From contig CAJWCU010000022.1 of NCBI GenBank assembly GCA_913030825.1, forward strand, positions 1 through 59,304: a stretch of 59,304 nt of DNA, read 5' to 3'. Below are positions 44,881 to 53,843 of the stretch, piece after piece; the first letter of the stretch is position 1; each line of letters opens with the position of its first letter. Source of the stretch: an uncultured Rhodospirillaceae bacterium (lineage in GTDB: Bacteria > Pseudomonadota > Alphaproteobacteria > Rhodospirillales > Casp-alpha2). The notes below the pieces were generated by a model. That model searched no databases, was not told where the DNA came from, and worked only from the letters and a program-made list of their open reading frames with translations. Made by a program: the position numbers and the translations under genes.

Positions 44881-47873
44881 CCGCCACCCCGAGGGGTGGA
44901 GCAGACATAAGCGGACCCAAGGTCTTCACGATCCGTCCGGACCGGCCCTTCGTCGACGTTCTGGCGCAAAGCCTGTTGGCGGAAACGGCGGACGATCCGG
45001 AACGCCTCGCCGATTATCAGATTCTCCTGCCGACCCGCCGCGCCATCCGCGCGCTGCGCGATGCCTTCCTGCGGGCGGGTGGCGGGCGGACCGTGCTGCT
45101 GCCCCGGCTAACGCCGCTGGGCGACGTCGAGATCGACGAACTGGACGCCGGGGGCGAAGGCGCGGAAACGGGCGCCCTGGACCTTCCGCCGGCCCTGCCC
45201 GGCATGCGGCGCCAGGCCCAATTGGCGCGCCTGATCCGCGCCGTCCCCGGCCGCGCCGAAACGCCGGACCAGGCCCTGCGTCTGGCCCAGGAACTGGCCC
45301 GTCTGATGGATCAGGTGGCGACCGAACGGCTCGATTTCCGTGACCTCAAGACCCTGATCCCGCCGGATCACGAGCTTGCCGAACATTGGCAGAAAACAGT
45401 CACCTTCCTCGATATCGTCGCCGACGTCTGGCCCGCGCACCTGGCCGAGGCCGGATGCCTGGACGGCGCCGATCGCCGCAACAAGGTCCTGGAACAACGC
45501 GCCGAGGCCTGGCGCGCCCATCCGCCGAAGACACCCGTGATCGCCGCCGGGTCCACCGGCTCAATCCCGGCAACGGCGGACCTGCTGGCCGTCATCGCCG
45601 ATTTGCCGCAAGGGGCGGTGATCCTGCCGGGCCTGGACCGGGATCTGAGCGACGACGCCTGGGCCGCGCTTGAACCGCATCATCCGCAATACGGCCTGAA
45701 ACATCTTCTCGATCGCTTCGGCATCGGCCGCGACGCGGTCGTCGACTGGGCGCCGGAGATCGACGCCGATGCCGACAGCCGCGCGGCCCGCGTCGCCCTG
45801 TTCAGCCGGGCCCTGCGGCCCGCCGCCGTGACCGGCGCGGCCGACCGGCCCGCCGGCGGCATGGAGGCCGCAACGACCGCGGGCCTGGCCCGGATCGATT
45901 GCGCGACCACGGCGGAAGAAGCCTCGGTCATCGCACTGGCCCTGCGCGAGGCGTTGGAAACTCCCGGCAAGACTGCCGCCCTCGTCACCCCGGATCGCGC
46001 CCTGGCCCGCCGGGTCAAGGCGGAACTGGCGCGTTGGGGCGTGGCGTTGGACGATTCCGCGGGCACGCCGCTGGCCGAGACCCCGGCGGGCGCGTTCCTG
46101 CGCCTGACCGCCACCCTGGCCGCCGAAGACTTCGCGCCGGTGCCGCTGTTGGCGGCGCTCAAGCATCCCAAGGCGGCATTGGGGGGCGAGCCCGCCGCGC
46201 TGCGCGCCCTCGCCCGGCAATTGGAGACGGCGAAGGTTCTGCGCGGCATCCGTCCGGGCCCAGGCATCGCCGGGCTGCGCGCCGCCGTCACGCATCTGAA
46301 GGAGCCGGGCGCCCTGCCCGCGCTGGTCGACCGGCTGGAGGCCGCGGTCGGGGACTTCGCCGATTTGATCGCCGCGCGGGAGGTCGACCCGAAAGATCTG
46401 GCCGCCGCCCATCTCGCCTTCGCCGAGGCACTGGCAGCAAGCGACGGCGAGACCGGGGCCGAACGCCTGTGGTCCGGCGAAGACGGCGAGGCCGCCGCCC
46501 AGTTCATGCATGACGTTCTGGACGCCGTGTCGAACCTGGGCGCCGTGCGCGGGCGGGATTACCCGGCCCTGCTCGACAGCCTGATGGCGGGCCATGCGGT
46601 GCGCCCGGCCTGGGGTGCCCATCCGCGGCTCAACATCTGGGGCCTGTTGGAAGCCCGCCTGCAGCAGGCGGACCTGATGATCCTGGGCGGCCTCAACGAA
46701 GGCAGCTGGCCGCCCGAAGCCAAGCCGAGCCCCTGGATGAGCCGCCCCATGCTGGCCGAATTCGGCCTGCCCCTGCCGGAACGGCGGATCGGCCAGACGG
46801 CCCATGATTTCGTGCAGGCAGCCATGGCGCCGGAGGTCCTGCTGACCCGGGCCGAACGGGTCGAGGGCGCGCCCAGCGTTCCGGCCCGTTGGCTGCTGCG
46901 CCTGGGCAACCTGATATCCGGGACCCCGGCGGAAGACGCGATCACGGCCCGCGACGGCCTCAAGACCTGGGCCGGCGCCCTGGATGACCCGGGCGGAACC
47001 GTCACGCCGACGCGGCCCCTGCCCCGTCCGCCCGCCGCCATGCGGCCCACGGGCCTGTCCGTCACCCAGGTCGAGAAATGGGTACGCGATCCCTATGCCG
47101 TCTACGCCCGCCATGTCCTGCGGCTGCGGCCGCTCGACCCCATCGACGCCGACCCGGGGGCGGGCGACCGGGGCGATATCGTCCACCGGGCGTTGGAGCT
47201 GTTCATCGAGGCCCACCCCCGCGACCTGCCGCCCGATGCCGAACGGCAATTGATCGCCTTCGGCGAAGAGGTCTTTGCCCAGCATGCCGACCGGCCCGCC
47301 GTACGCGCCTTCTGGTGGCCCAGGTTCCTGCGCGTCGCCCGCTGGTTCCTGGAGGTCGAACGGGAACGCCGGGAACGCGGCTGCCGCCCGCATGCCTGGG
47401 AGGCCGAAGGATCGCTGACCCTGGAAACCGGCGCCGGGCCGTTCACCCTGACCTGCATCGCCGACCGCATCGACCGCGACCCGGCCGACGGGTTCGAGAT
47501 CATCGATTACAAGACCGGCCGCACGCCGACCAAGCCGCAGGTCGAAAGCGGCTTTTCCCCGCAACTGCCGTTGGAAGCCGCCGTGCTGCGCGCGGGCGGG
47601 TTCGAGAAACTGGCGGCGGGCGAGGCATCGGCGCTGGCCTATTGGAAAATGTCGGGCGGGCGAGAGGCCGGAAAGATCACGTCCCTGGACGACGCCCGGC
47701 AACTGACCGACGACGCGGCGGCGGGCTTGGCGCGGCGGGTGGTGTTCTTTTCCGATCCGAACACGCCCTACGCGCCCCGCGTCAAACCCATGTTCGAAAC
47801 CGATATCGGCGACTACGACCACCTGGCCCGCGTCCGCGCCTGGAGTGCCGCGGGCGGGGAGGACGGCGAATGA
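44877..47873 (+). CDS. addB: Double-strand break repair protein AddB
   Basis: A 998-residue AddB subunit of the AddAB helicase-nuclease. The N-terminal helicase-like part begins after VFTIRPDRPF and has the ILLPTRRAIRAL motif in place of a canonical P-loop. A C-terminal RecB-type nuclease domain is visible with GDIVHRALE and EIIDYKTGRTP (about residues 875-885), containing the catalytic Asp and Lys. The start overlaps the murU stop (ATGA), preferred to an upstream in-frame start inside murU. Confidence 0.93.
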   Translation: MTATPRGGADISGPKVFTIRPDRPFVDVLAQSLLAETADDPERLADYQILLPTRRAIRALRDAFLRAGGGRTVLLPRLTPLGDVEIDELDAGGEGAETGALDLPPALPGMRRQAQLARLIRAVPGRAETPDQALRLAQELARLMDQVATERLDFRDLKTLIPPDHELAEHWQKTVTFLDIVADVWPAHLAEAGCLDGADRRNKVLEQRAEAWRAHPPKTPVIAAGSTGSIPATADLLAVIADLPQGAVILPGLDRDLSDDAWAALEPHHPQYGLKHLLDRFGIGRDAVVDWAPEIDADADSRAARVALFSRALRPAAVTGAADRPAGGMEAATTAGLARIDCATTAEEASVIALALREALETPGKTAALVTPDRALARRVKAELARWGVALDDSAGTPLAETPAGAFLRLTATLAAEDFAPVPLLAALKHPKAALGGEPAALRALARQLETAKVLRGIRPGPGIAGLRAAVTHLKEPGALPALVDRLEAAVGDFADLIAAREVDPKDLAAAHLAFAEALAASDGETGAERLWSGEDGEAAAQFMHDVLDAVSNLGAVRGRDYPALLDSLMAGHAVRPAWGAHPRLNIWGLLEARLQQADLMILGGLNEGSWPPEAKPSPWMSRPMLAEFGLPLPERRIGQTAHDFVQAAMAPEVLLTRAERVEGAPSVPARWLLRLGNLISGTPAEDAITARDGLKTWAGALDDPGGTVTPTRPLPRPPAAMRPTGLSVTQVEKWVRDPYAVYARHVLRLRPLDPIDADPGAGDRGDIVHRALELFIEAHPRDLPPDAERQLIAFGEEVFAQHADRPAVRAFWWPRFLRVARWFLEVERERRERGCRPHAWEAEGSLTLETGAGPFTLTCIADRIDRDPADGFEIIDYKTGRTPTKPQVESGFSPQLPLEAAVLRAGGFEKLAAGEASALAYWKMSGGREAGKITSLDDARQLTDDAAAGLARRVVFFSDPNTPYAPRVKPMFETDIGDYDHLARVRAWSAAGGEDGE

Positions 47874-50800
47874 AGGAGACCCGCCAACGCGCCAACGCCG
47901 TCCAGGTCGCCGCCGCGCGGCCCGAGGAATCGGCCTGGGTCTCGGCCAACGCCGGGACCGGCAAGACCCACGTCCTGACCAACCGGATCGTCCGCTTGTT
48001 GATGAGCGGCGTGCGCCCGCGCCATATCCTCTGCCTGACCTATACCAAGGCCTCCGCCGCCGAGATGGCCAATCGCCTAGCGAAGCTTTTGGGGAAATGG
48101 GCGGTCATGGACGACGACGCCCTGGCCGAGAACTACCGCGAGCAGACGGGCGTGCCGTTGGACCGCGACGACCTGGCCCGCGTGCGAAGGCTGTTCGCCG
48201 AAGTCGCCGACACCACCGACGGCCCCAACATCCGCACCATTCATTCGTTCTGCGAATCGCTGCTGGGCCGGTTCCCGTTGGAGGCCGGCGTCGCGCCCCA
48301 TTTCCAGGTGATGGACGAACGCACGGCGGCGGAACTTCGGCGCGAAGCCCGCGACCGCGTGCTGAACGATGCCGCCGACCGGCCCACCAGCGCCGCCGCC
48401 CGGGCCATGGACCACCTGGCCGGACTGCTCGACGAAAGCGGGTTCGACGATCTGATGACGTCGCTGGATTTCGCGCGGGGGCGGTTGAACAAACTGTTCC
48501 GGGACTACCAGGGGGCATCGGGGCTGGCCCTGGCGACCCGGCGCAAGCTGGGCCTGGCGCCCGAGGACGACCGGGCGTCGGTGATCGCCACCGCGCCGGC
48601 GGCGGATACGGCGGCTCTGCGCCAGGCGACCCAGGCGTTGGCGGGCGGGAAGAAGACGGACAAGGACCGGGCCGCGTTGATGGCGCCCTGGCTGGCGGCG
48701 GCGGACGATGCCGAGCGGGCGGCCTTGTTCGGCGATTACAGCCGTGCCTTCCTGACGCAAAAGCGGACGCCGCTAGCCCGCCTATTGACCAACGAGGTGG
48801 AGAAACAGGCCCCCGGCACGCAGGCCGTCATGGAGGCCGAACAGTTGCGCGTCGCCGCCATCGACGAAAAGCTGCGTGCCCTCGCCATCGCCGAGAATAC
48901 GGCGGCGCTGATGGACCTGGCGGCGGCGCTGGCCGATGCCTACGCGGACCTGAAGGACGGCCGCGCGTTGATGGATTACGACGATTTGATCCTGAAGACC
49001 GCGCAGTTGCTGCGCCATTCGCCGGGGGCGGTCGCCTGGGTCCATTACAAACTGGACGGCGGGATCGCCCATGTCCTGATCGACGAGGCGCAGGACACCG
49101 CCCCGCCGCAATGGGAAATCCTAAAGTCCCTGGCCGATGAGTTCTTTTCCGGCGAAGGGGCCTGGGACGCGGACCGCCACGGCCCCCGCACGGTCTTCGC
49201 CGTCGGCGACGAAAAACAATCGATCTACAGTTTCCAAGGGGCCGAGCCCGCGCGGTTCGAGGAAACCCGTGCTCATTTCGCGGGCAAGGCGCGGGATGCC
49301 GGACTGGCCCCGTCGCTCGAGACATCGCAGGAAATGTCCGTCTCCTTCCGCTCCGTCACGCCGGTGCTGGAGGCCGTGGACAACACCTTCGCGCCGGAGG
49401 AATTGCGCGCCTCGCTTAGTTCCTTGGGCCGCGTCGTGCAGCACCACGTCGACCGCTCGCAGGACGGCGGGCGGGTCGAGACCTGGCCGCCGGTCCAGCC
49501 CGAAGAAGAAGGCCAGCCCGACGCCTGGGACGCGCCCGTCGACCGGCCGGGGCCGCGCGCACCCGTGGTCCAGGTCGCGGAAACAATCGCCGCCGCCATC
49601 GAGGGATGGATCAGGGACCGCGAAATCCTGGTTTCCCAGGGCCGCCCCATCGAGGCGGGCGACGTCCTGATCCTGGTCCGTAAGCGGGGCCGGTTCATGG
49701 AAGAAATGGTCCGCCAGTTGAAACAGCGGAGCATCCCCGTCGCCGGGACGGACCGCATGGTCCTGAGCGAACAGATGGCGGTCATGGACCTGATGGCGCT
49801 GGGCCGCTTCGTGTTGCTGCCAGAAGACGACTTGACCCTGGCGACGGTTCTCAAAGGCCCCTTGTTCGGTTTCACCGACGACGGCGATCTGGCGCCGCTT
49901 TGCCACGCCCGGCGGGGCAGCCTATGGGCCGAGTTGCGCGCCCGCGCCGGGGAGAAAAAGGAATGGCGGGCGGCGGCGGAGGTCCTGGCGGGCCTGCTGG
50001 CCGGGGCCGACGCCGCCCCGCCCTACGAATTCTTCGCCCGCGTCCTGGGCCCGCTGCGCGGCCAGGAAAAATTCCTGCGCCACCTGGGGCCGGACGCCGC
50101 CGACCCCATCGAAGAGTTCATGGCGCTGGCATTGCAGTTCGAACGGGAACACGCGCCGTCGCTGGAGCGGTTCCTGCATTGGACGGGCGGCAGCGAGACC
50201 GTGATCAAACGCGACCTGGACCAGGCCGCCGGCCACGTCCGGGTGATGACCGTGCACGGCGCCAAGGGCCTGGAAGCGCCCGTGGTCTTCCTGCCCGATA
50301 CCTGCCAGGGAGGTGGGCGGGGCAAGCCCATCGGCCTGCTGTGGGATGACGGCGGCGACGGCGGAGAAGACAGCGGCGCCGTTTTCTGGCCGGGGCGCAA
50401 GGACGACGACTGCGACGTGACGGCGGCACTCCGGGCCGGGGTCGAGGCCGCGCGCGAGGCCGAGGAACGGCGGCTGCTTTACGTCGCCATGACCCGCGCC
50501 CGGGACCGGCTTTACGTCACCGGCTGGGACGGCAAACAGAAACGCCCCGAAGGCTGCTGGTACGAATTGATCCGCGCCGGGTTGGCGCGGGCCGGTGCCG
50601 TGCCCCTGGGCAAAGGCGGAGACGAAGAGGACACCGGCCTGCTGCTCGACTGGCCGCAGACCGCGCCGGTCGAGGCCAAAGACCAAGACGCCGACCCCGC
50701 GCCCGCAGCCCCGCCGCCCTGGCTGTTCGCGCCGCCACCGGAGGAACCGGACCCGCCCCGCCCGCTTGCCCCGTCGCAGCCGGACGACGTGCCCGCCGCC

Positions 50801-51322
50801 GCTTCGCCGCTCGCCGCCGACGACGGGGACCGGTTCAAACGCGGCCTGATCGTCCACCGCCTGCTGGAAGCCCTGCCGGACCTCGCCGCCGAGGCACGGG
50901 AGGGTGCCGCCCGGGCCTATCTCGCGCGGCCCGGCCACGAACTGTCCCCCGGGGAGCAGGCAGATATTCTCGCCGAGACCCTGGCCGTCCTGAACGATCC
51001 CGGCCTGGGCGCCGTGTTCGGGCCAGGTAGCCGCGCCGAAGTGCCGCTGGTCGCCATGGCGGGCGGGCGCGTGGTTTCGGCCCGGATTGACCGCCTTTTG
51101 GTGACCGAAACCGAAGTTCTGATCGCCGATTTCAAGACCAACCGGCCGCCGCCGGAGCGCCTGGAGGATGTCGCCCTCGGCTATATCCGCCAGATGGCCG
51201 GATACCGCCGCGCGTTGCAGGACCTTTATCCCGGAAAGACCGTGCGTTGTGCCTTGATCTGGACGCTGGGGGCGCGTTTGATGGAGATTCCCGCCCCGTT
51301 GATGGACGGTGCGGAGTCCTAA
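47870..51322 (+). CDS. addA: Double-strand break repair helicase AddA
   Basis: A 1150-residue UvrD-type helicase-nuclease. Walker A ANAGTGKT lies at 26-33, Walker B region VLIDEAQDTAPPQWEI near 405, motif IV-VI elements include VMTVHGAKGLEAPVV and RRLLYVAMTRARDRLYV, and the C-terminal nuclease motif is LIADFKTNRPP near 1087. A Pro/Ala-rich linker of about 50 residues separates helicase and nuclease. It is coupled to addB by ATGA. Together they resect DNA ends for RecA. Confidence 0.95.
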   Translation: MKETRQRANAVQVAAARPEESAWVSANAGTGKTHVLTNRIVRLLMSGVRPRHILCLTYTKASAAEMANRLAKLLGKWAVMDDDALAENYREQTGVPLDRDDLARVRRLFAEVADTTDGPNIRTIHSFCESLLGRFPLEAGVAPHFQVMDERTAAELRREARDRVLNDAADRPTSAAARAMDHLAGLLDESGFDDLMTSLDFARGRLNKLFRDYQGASGLALATRRKLGLAPEDDRASVIATAPAADTAALRQATQALAGGKKTDKDRAALMAPWLAAADDAERAALFGDYSRAFLTQKRTPLARLLTNEVEKQAPGTQAVMEAEQLRVAAIDEKLRALAIAENTAALMDLAAALADAYADLKDGRALMDYDDLILKTAQLLRHSPGAVAWVHYKLDGGIAHVLIDEAQDTAPPQWEILKSLADEFFSGEGAWDADRHGPRTVFAVGDEKQSIYSFQGAEPARFEETRAHFAGKARDAGLAPSLETSQEMSVSFRSVTPVLEAVDNTFAPEELRASLSSLGRVVQHHVDRSQDGGRVETWPPVQPEEEGQPDAWDAPVDRPGPRAPVVQVAETIAAAIEGWIRDREILVSQGRPIEAGDVLILVRKRGRFMEEMVRQLKQRSIPVAGTDRMVLSEQMAVMDLMALGRFVLLPEDDLTLATVLKGPLFGFTDDGDLAPLCHARRGSLWAELRARAGEKKEWRAAAEVLAGLLAGADAAPPYEFFARVLGPLRGQEKFLRHLGPDAADPIEEFMALALQFEREHAPSLERFLHWTGGSETVIKRDLDQAAGHVRVMTVHGAKGLEAPVVFLPDTCQGGGRGKPIGLLWDDGGDGGEDSGAVFWPGRKDDDCDVTAALRAGVEAAREAEERRLLYVAMTRARDRLYVTGWDGKQKRPEGCWYELIRAGLARAGAVPLGKGGDEEDTGLLLDWPQTAPVEAKDQDADPAPAAPPPWLFAPPPEEPDPPRPLAPSQPDDVPAAASPLAADDGDRFKRGLIVHRLLEALPDLAAEAREGAARAYLARPGHELSPGEQADILAETLAVLNDPGLGAVFGPGSRAEVPLVAMAGGRVVSARIDRLLVTETEVLIADFKTNRPPPERLEDVALGYIRQMAGYRRALQDLYPGKTVRCALIWTLGARLMEIPAPLMDGAES

Positions 51323-51366
51323 CGCATTCGAATTGCAAGGGGAAAATCCACCCCTGGCCGGGCCGC

Positions 51367-51395
51367 TTGACGGGGCCCTGACGCGACCCTAGATT
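51367..51395 (+). promoter_or_regulatory. Predicted promoter of trxA
   Basis: TTGACG (51367-51372) and TAGATT (51390-51395) are spaced by 17 bases, about 130 bases before the trxA ATG. This is a good sigma-70-like match and gives trxA a transcript of its own after addA. Confidence 0.55.
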
Positions 51396-51524
51396 CAATG
51401 GCAAGGGAAGGGCCGGGAGGTTTTCCGCCCTAGGCGAAAGCCGCGAAACAGCCAGGGCGGCATGTCCCGGCACGAGAGACTTCAACAAAAAACCTATCCA
51501 GACACACATCCCAAGGTGAGCGAT

Positions 51525-51845
51525 ATGCCGAAACAGATTTCCGACGATTCCTTTGAAACCGACGTTTTGGGTTCGAGTGAACCGGTCCTGGTGGACTTTT
51601 GGGCCGAATGGTGCGGCCCCTGCAAGCAGATCGCCCCGGCGCTGGAAGAACTTGCCAGCGAACTGGAAGGCAAGGTTACCGTCGCCAAGCTGAACATCGA
51701 CGACAACCCGTCGACCCCCGGCAAATACGGCGTGCGCGGTATTCCGACCCTGATGCTGTTCAAGAACGGCGAAGTCGCGGCGACCAAGATCGGCGCTCTG
51801 CCGAAAAGCAAGCTGCAGGAATGGCTGGAACAGAATATCGACTGA
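51525..51845 (+). CDS. trxA: Thioredoxin
   Basis: A 106-residue thioredoxin with the active site WCGPC (C30, C33), the buried Asp near position 24 (VDFWAEW) and the cis-Pro in GIPTLMLF. The ATG at 51525 has an AAGG(TGAG) site; a longer in-frame start 63 bases upstream is rejected as non-homologous. It is a cytoplasmic disulfide reductant. Confidence 0.96.
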   Translation: MPKQISDDSFETDVLGSSEPVLVDFWAEWCGPCKQIAPALEELASELEGKVTVAKLNIDDNPSTPGKYGVRGIPTLMLFKNGEVAATKIGALPKSKLQEWLEQNID

Positions 51846-51932
51846 TCCGCGCCCCGGCGGCGGCGACGCCGCCGGATTCCGCTGTTTGACCGACGCCCGC
51901 CCAATACCCGACCAATTCGAGGGGAGACTGCC

Positions 51933-52703
51933 ATGAGCCGGCTGGACGTACACCAGATCCCGGTCCTCAACGACAACTACGTCTATCTCGCCCATTGCCC
52001 GGAAACGGGGGCAACGGCGGTGGTTGATCCGGCGGTTGCCGCCCCCGTGATGGATGCGGCGAAGGCCAAGGGCTGGGACATTACCCATATCCTGAACACC
52101 CATCACCACGGCGACCACACGGGCGGCAACCTGGAAATCAAGCAGGCCACGGGCTGCACCATCGTCGGCCCGCGCGCCGACGCGGCGCGGATTCCCGGCA
52201 TCGACGTCGAGGTCGGCGACGGCGACAGCTACACCCTGGGCAACGCCAAGGCCGTCGTCTACGACGTGCCGGGCCATACCCGTGGCCATATCGCGTTCTG
52301 GTTCGAAGGATCGGACGCGCTGTTCTGCGGCGATACGCTGTTCGCCATGGGTTGCGGCCGCCTGTTCGAAGGCACGCCGGCGCAGATGGTCAATTCCTTG
52401 GACAAGTTCAAATCCCTGCCGCCGGAAACCCGCGTGTTCTGCGCCCATGAATACACCCAGGCCAACGGCCGTTTCGCGCTGTCGGTGGAGCCGGACAACG
52501 CCGATTTGGTCCAGCGCATGCAGGACGTCGACGCGGCCCGGGCCAAGAATATCCCGACCGTGCCGTCGACCATCGGCATCGAGCTTGCGACCAATCCCTT
52601 CCTGCGTGCCGATAGCGCGGATTTGCAGAAAACCATCGGCATGATGGGCAAGGATTACGTCACGGTCTTCGCCGAGACGCGGCAGCTCAAAGACAACTTC
52701 TGA
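51933..52703 (+). CDS. gloB: Hydroxyacylglutathione hydrolase (glyoxalase II)
   Basis: A 256-residue metallo-beta-lactamase-fold enzyme with the metal motif THHHGDH at 56-62, then GHTRGHI, FCGDTLF and a C-terminal ELATNPFLR typical of glyoxalase II. It hydrolyses S-lactoylglutathione to lactate and glutathione. GAGGGGAG precedes the ATG. It lies between trxA and the convergent CDF gene. Confidence 0.94.
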   Translation: MSRLDVHQIPVLNDNYVYLAHCPETGATAVVDPAVAAPVMDAAKAKGWDITHILNTHHHGDHTGGNLEIKQATGCTIVGPRADAARIPGIDVEVGDGDSYTLGNAKAVVYDVPGHTRGHIAFWFEGSDALFCGDTLFAMGCGRLFEGTPAQMVNSLDKFKSLPPETRVFCAHEYTQANGRFALSVEPDNADLVQRMQDVDAARAKNIPTVPSTIGIELATNPFLRADSADLQKTIGMMGKDYVTVFAETRQLKDNF

Positions 52704-52718
52704 TTTTCTGAAGGCAGG

Positions 52719-53402
52719 TTAGTCGGCAGCCGCCGGACGGGCGGCGCCGTCATGATGCGCGGCCTCTTGGTCGCCTTCTTCCCGCACCTGGCGCAGTTCC
52801 GCCCGCGCCCGGCGCAGTACGTCGACCGAGGCGATCAGCGCCAGCGAGGCGATGATCCCGCCGACCAGGACGTCCGGCCAGAACGTATTGGACAGCCAAA
52901 CTCCGCCGCCCGCCGCGATGACGGCGACGTTGGCGATCGCGTCGTTGCGCGAACAGAGCCAGACGGACCGCATGTTGGCGTCGCCTTCTCGGAACTTGAA
53001 CAAAGCGACGGCCACCGCAACGTTGGCGACGAGCGCCAGGGTGCCGACGGCGGAAATGGTCGCGGCATGGGGCACCCCGCCCTCCATCACCCGCCAGGCC
53101 GTCGTGCCGATGACCCAGAGGCCGAACAGGCCCATGGACAGCCCCTTCACCAGGGCCGCCCGCGCCCGCCAACGCAGATGCATGCCGACCACAGCCAGTG
53201 AAATCCCGTAATTGGCGGCGTCGCCCAGGAAATCGAGCGCGTCGGCCTGCAACGCCACGGACCGGGAAAAGAAGGCGCCGGCCATTTCGGCGGCGAACAT
53301 GGCCCCGTTGACGACCAAGGCGAACCAGAGCACGCGGCGATAGGCGCGCGAGGTTTCGGCGTCGTGGAAATGGCCGTGATCGTGGCCGCAACACGCAGAC
53401 AT
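52719..53402 (-). CDS. Cation diffusion facilitator, short form
   Basis: A 227-residue transporter with about six hydrophobic helices and a His-rich N-terminus (CCGHDHGHFHD). The helix-2 metal pair is D57xxxD61 (DFLGD) and the helix-5 pair appears to be D154xxxN158 (NDAIAN), unlike the common HxxxD. The C-terminal cytoplasmic metallochaperone-like domain of longer CDFs is missing; only a short tail with HHDG remains. It starts one base after the arsR stop, so it should be its repressed target, probably for zinc or a related divalent metal. Confidence 0.86.
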   Translation of the reverse strand: MSACCGHDHGHFHDAETSRAYRRVLWFALVVNGAMFAAEMAGAFFSRSVALQADALDFLGDAANYGISLAVVGMHLRWRARAALVKGLSMGLFGLWVIGTTAWRVMEGGVPHAATISAVGTLALVANVAVAVALFKFREGDANMRSVWLCSRNDAIANVAVIAAGGGVWLSNTFWPDVLVGGIIASLALIASVDVLRRARAELRQVREEGDQEAAHHDGAARPAAAD

Positions 53403-53403
53403 T

Positions 53404-53808
53404 CTAAGCCTCCTCTTCCGGGGCGACCGGACCGTGGTCGTGTTCCGGCTCTTCCACGTGTTCCATCATGTCCAGCAGGATCGAGGTGACGTGGTGATCG
53501 TGCACGGAATAATGAACGAACTTTCCCTGCCGCTTGGCGCGGACCAGGCGCGCGGCCTTCAACAGGCGCAGATGGTGGCTGGTCAATGAGGGCGACATGT
53601 CCGTCAGCGCCGCCAGGTCGTTGACCGAGCGCGGCCCGGTCATGCAGGCCGCCAGGATCGAAAGGCGGTTCGGTTCGCCCAGCAAATGAAAGATCGAGGC
53701 GATTTCCTCGGCCCGGTCGCGGTCGAGCCCACCGTCCAGGCCGGCGGGGAGCGCCGCGCCCGCACCGGCGCCGACACCGGGCATCAGGGTTTTGGATTTC
53801 CGTTCCAT
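53404..53808 (-). CDS. ArsR/SmtB-family metal-sensing repressor (zinc-type alpha-5 site)
   Basis: A 134-residue winged-helix repressor. The recognition helix is around DMSPSLTSHHLRLLKAARLV. The C-terminal helix carries D104, H106, H117 and E120, the same residues and spacing as the zinc-sensing alpha-5 site of SmtB/CzrA, plus an extra HDH in the tail. The alpha-3 cysteine motif of ArsR/CadC is absent. The ATG at 53808 is chosen; a GTG lies just before it. A palindromic operator sits 13 bases upstream. Confidence 0.9.
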   Translation of the reverse strand: MERKSKTLMPGVGAGAGAALPAGLDGGLDRDRAEEIASIFHLLGEPNRLSILAACMTGPRSVNDLAALTDMSPSLTSHHLRLLKAARLVRAKRQGKFVHYSVHDHHVTSILLDMMEHVEEPEHDHGPVAPEEEA

Positions 53809-53814
53809 CACCCA

Positions 53815-53843
53815 AACATATGAACAAATGTTCAGATGTTCAA
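53815..53843 (-). promoter_or_regulatory. Promoter and SmtB/CzrA-type operator of arsR-CDF
   Basis: On the minus strand, TTGAAC (53838-53843) and TATGTT (53815-53820) are spaced by exactly 17 bases. The spacer contains the perfect palindrome TGAACAAATGTTCA (53821-53834), the form bound by zinc-type ArsR repressors. The predicted start of transcription coincides with the ATG, so the mRNA may have no leader. The -35 lies in the last codons of folC. Confidence 0.7.
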
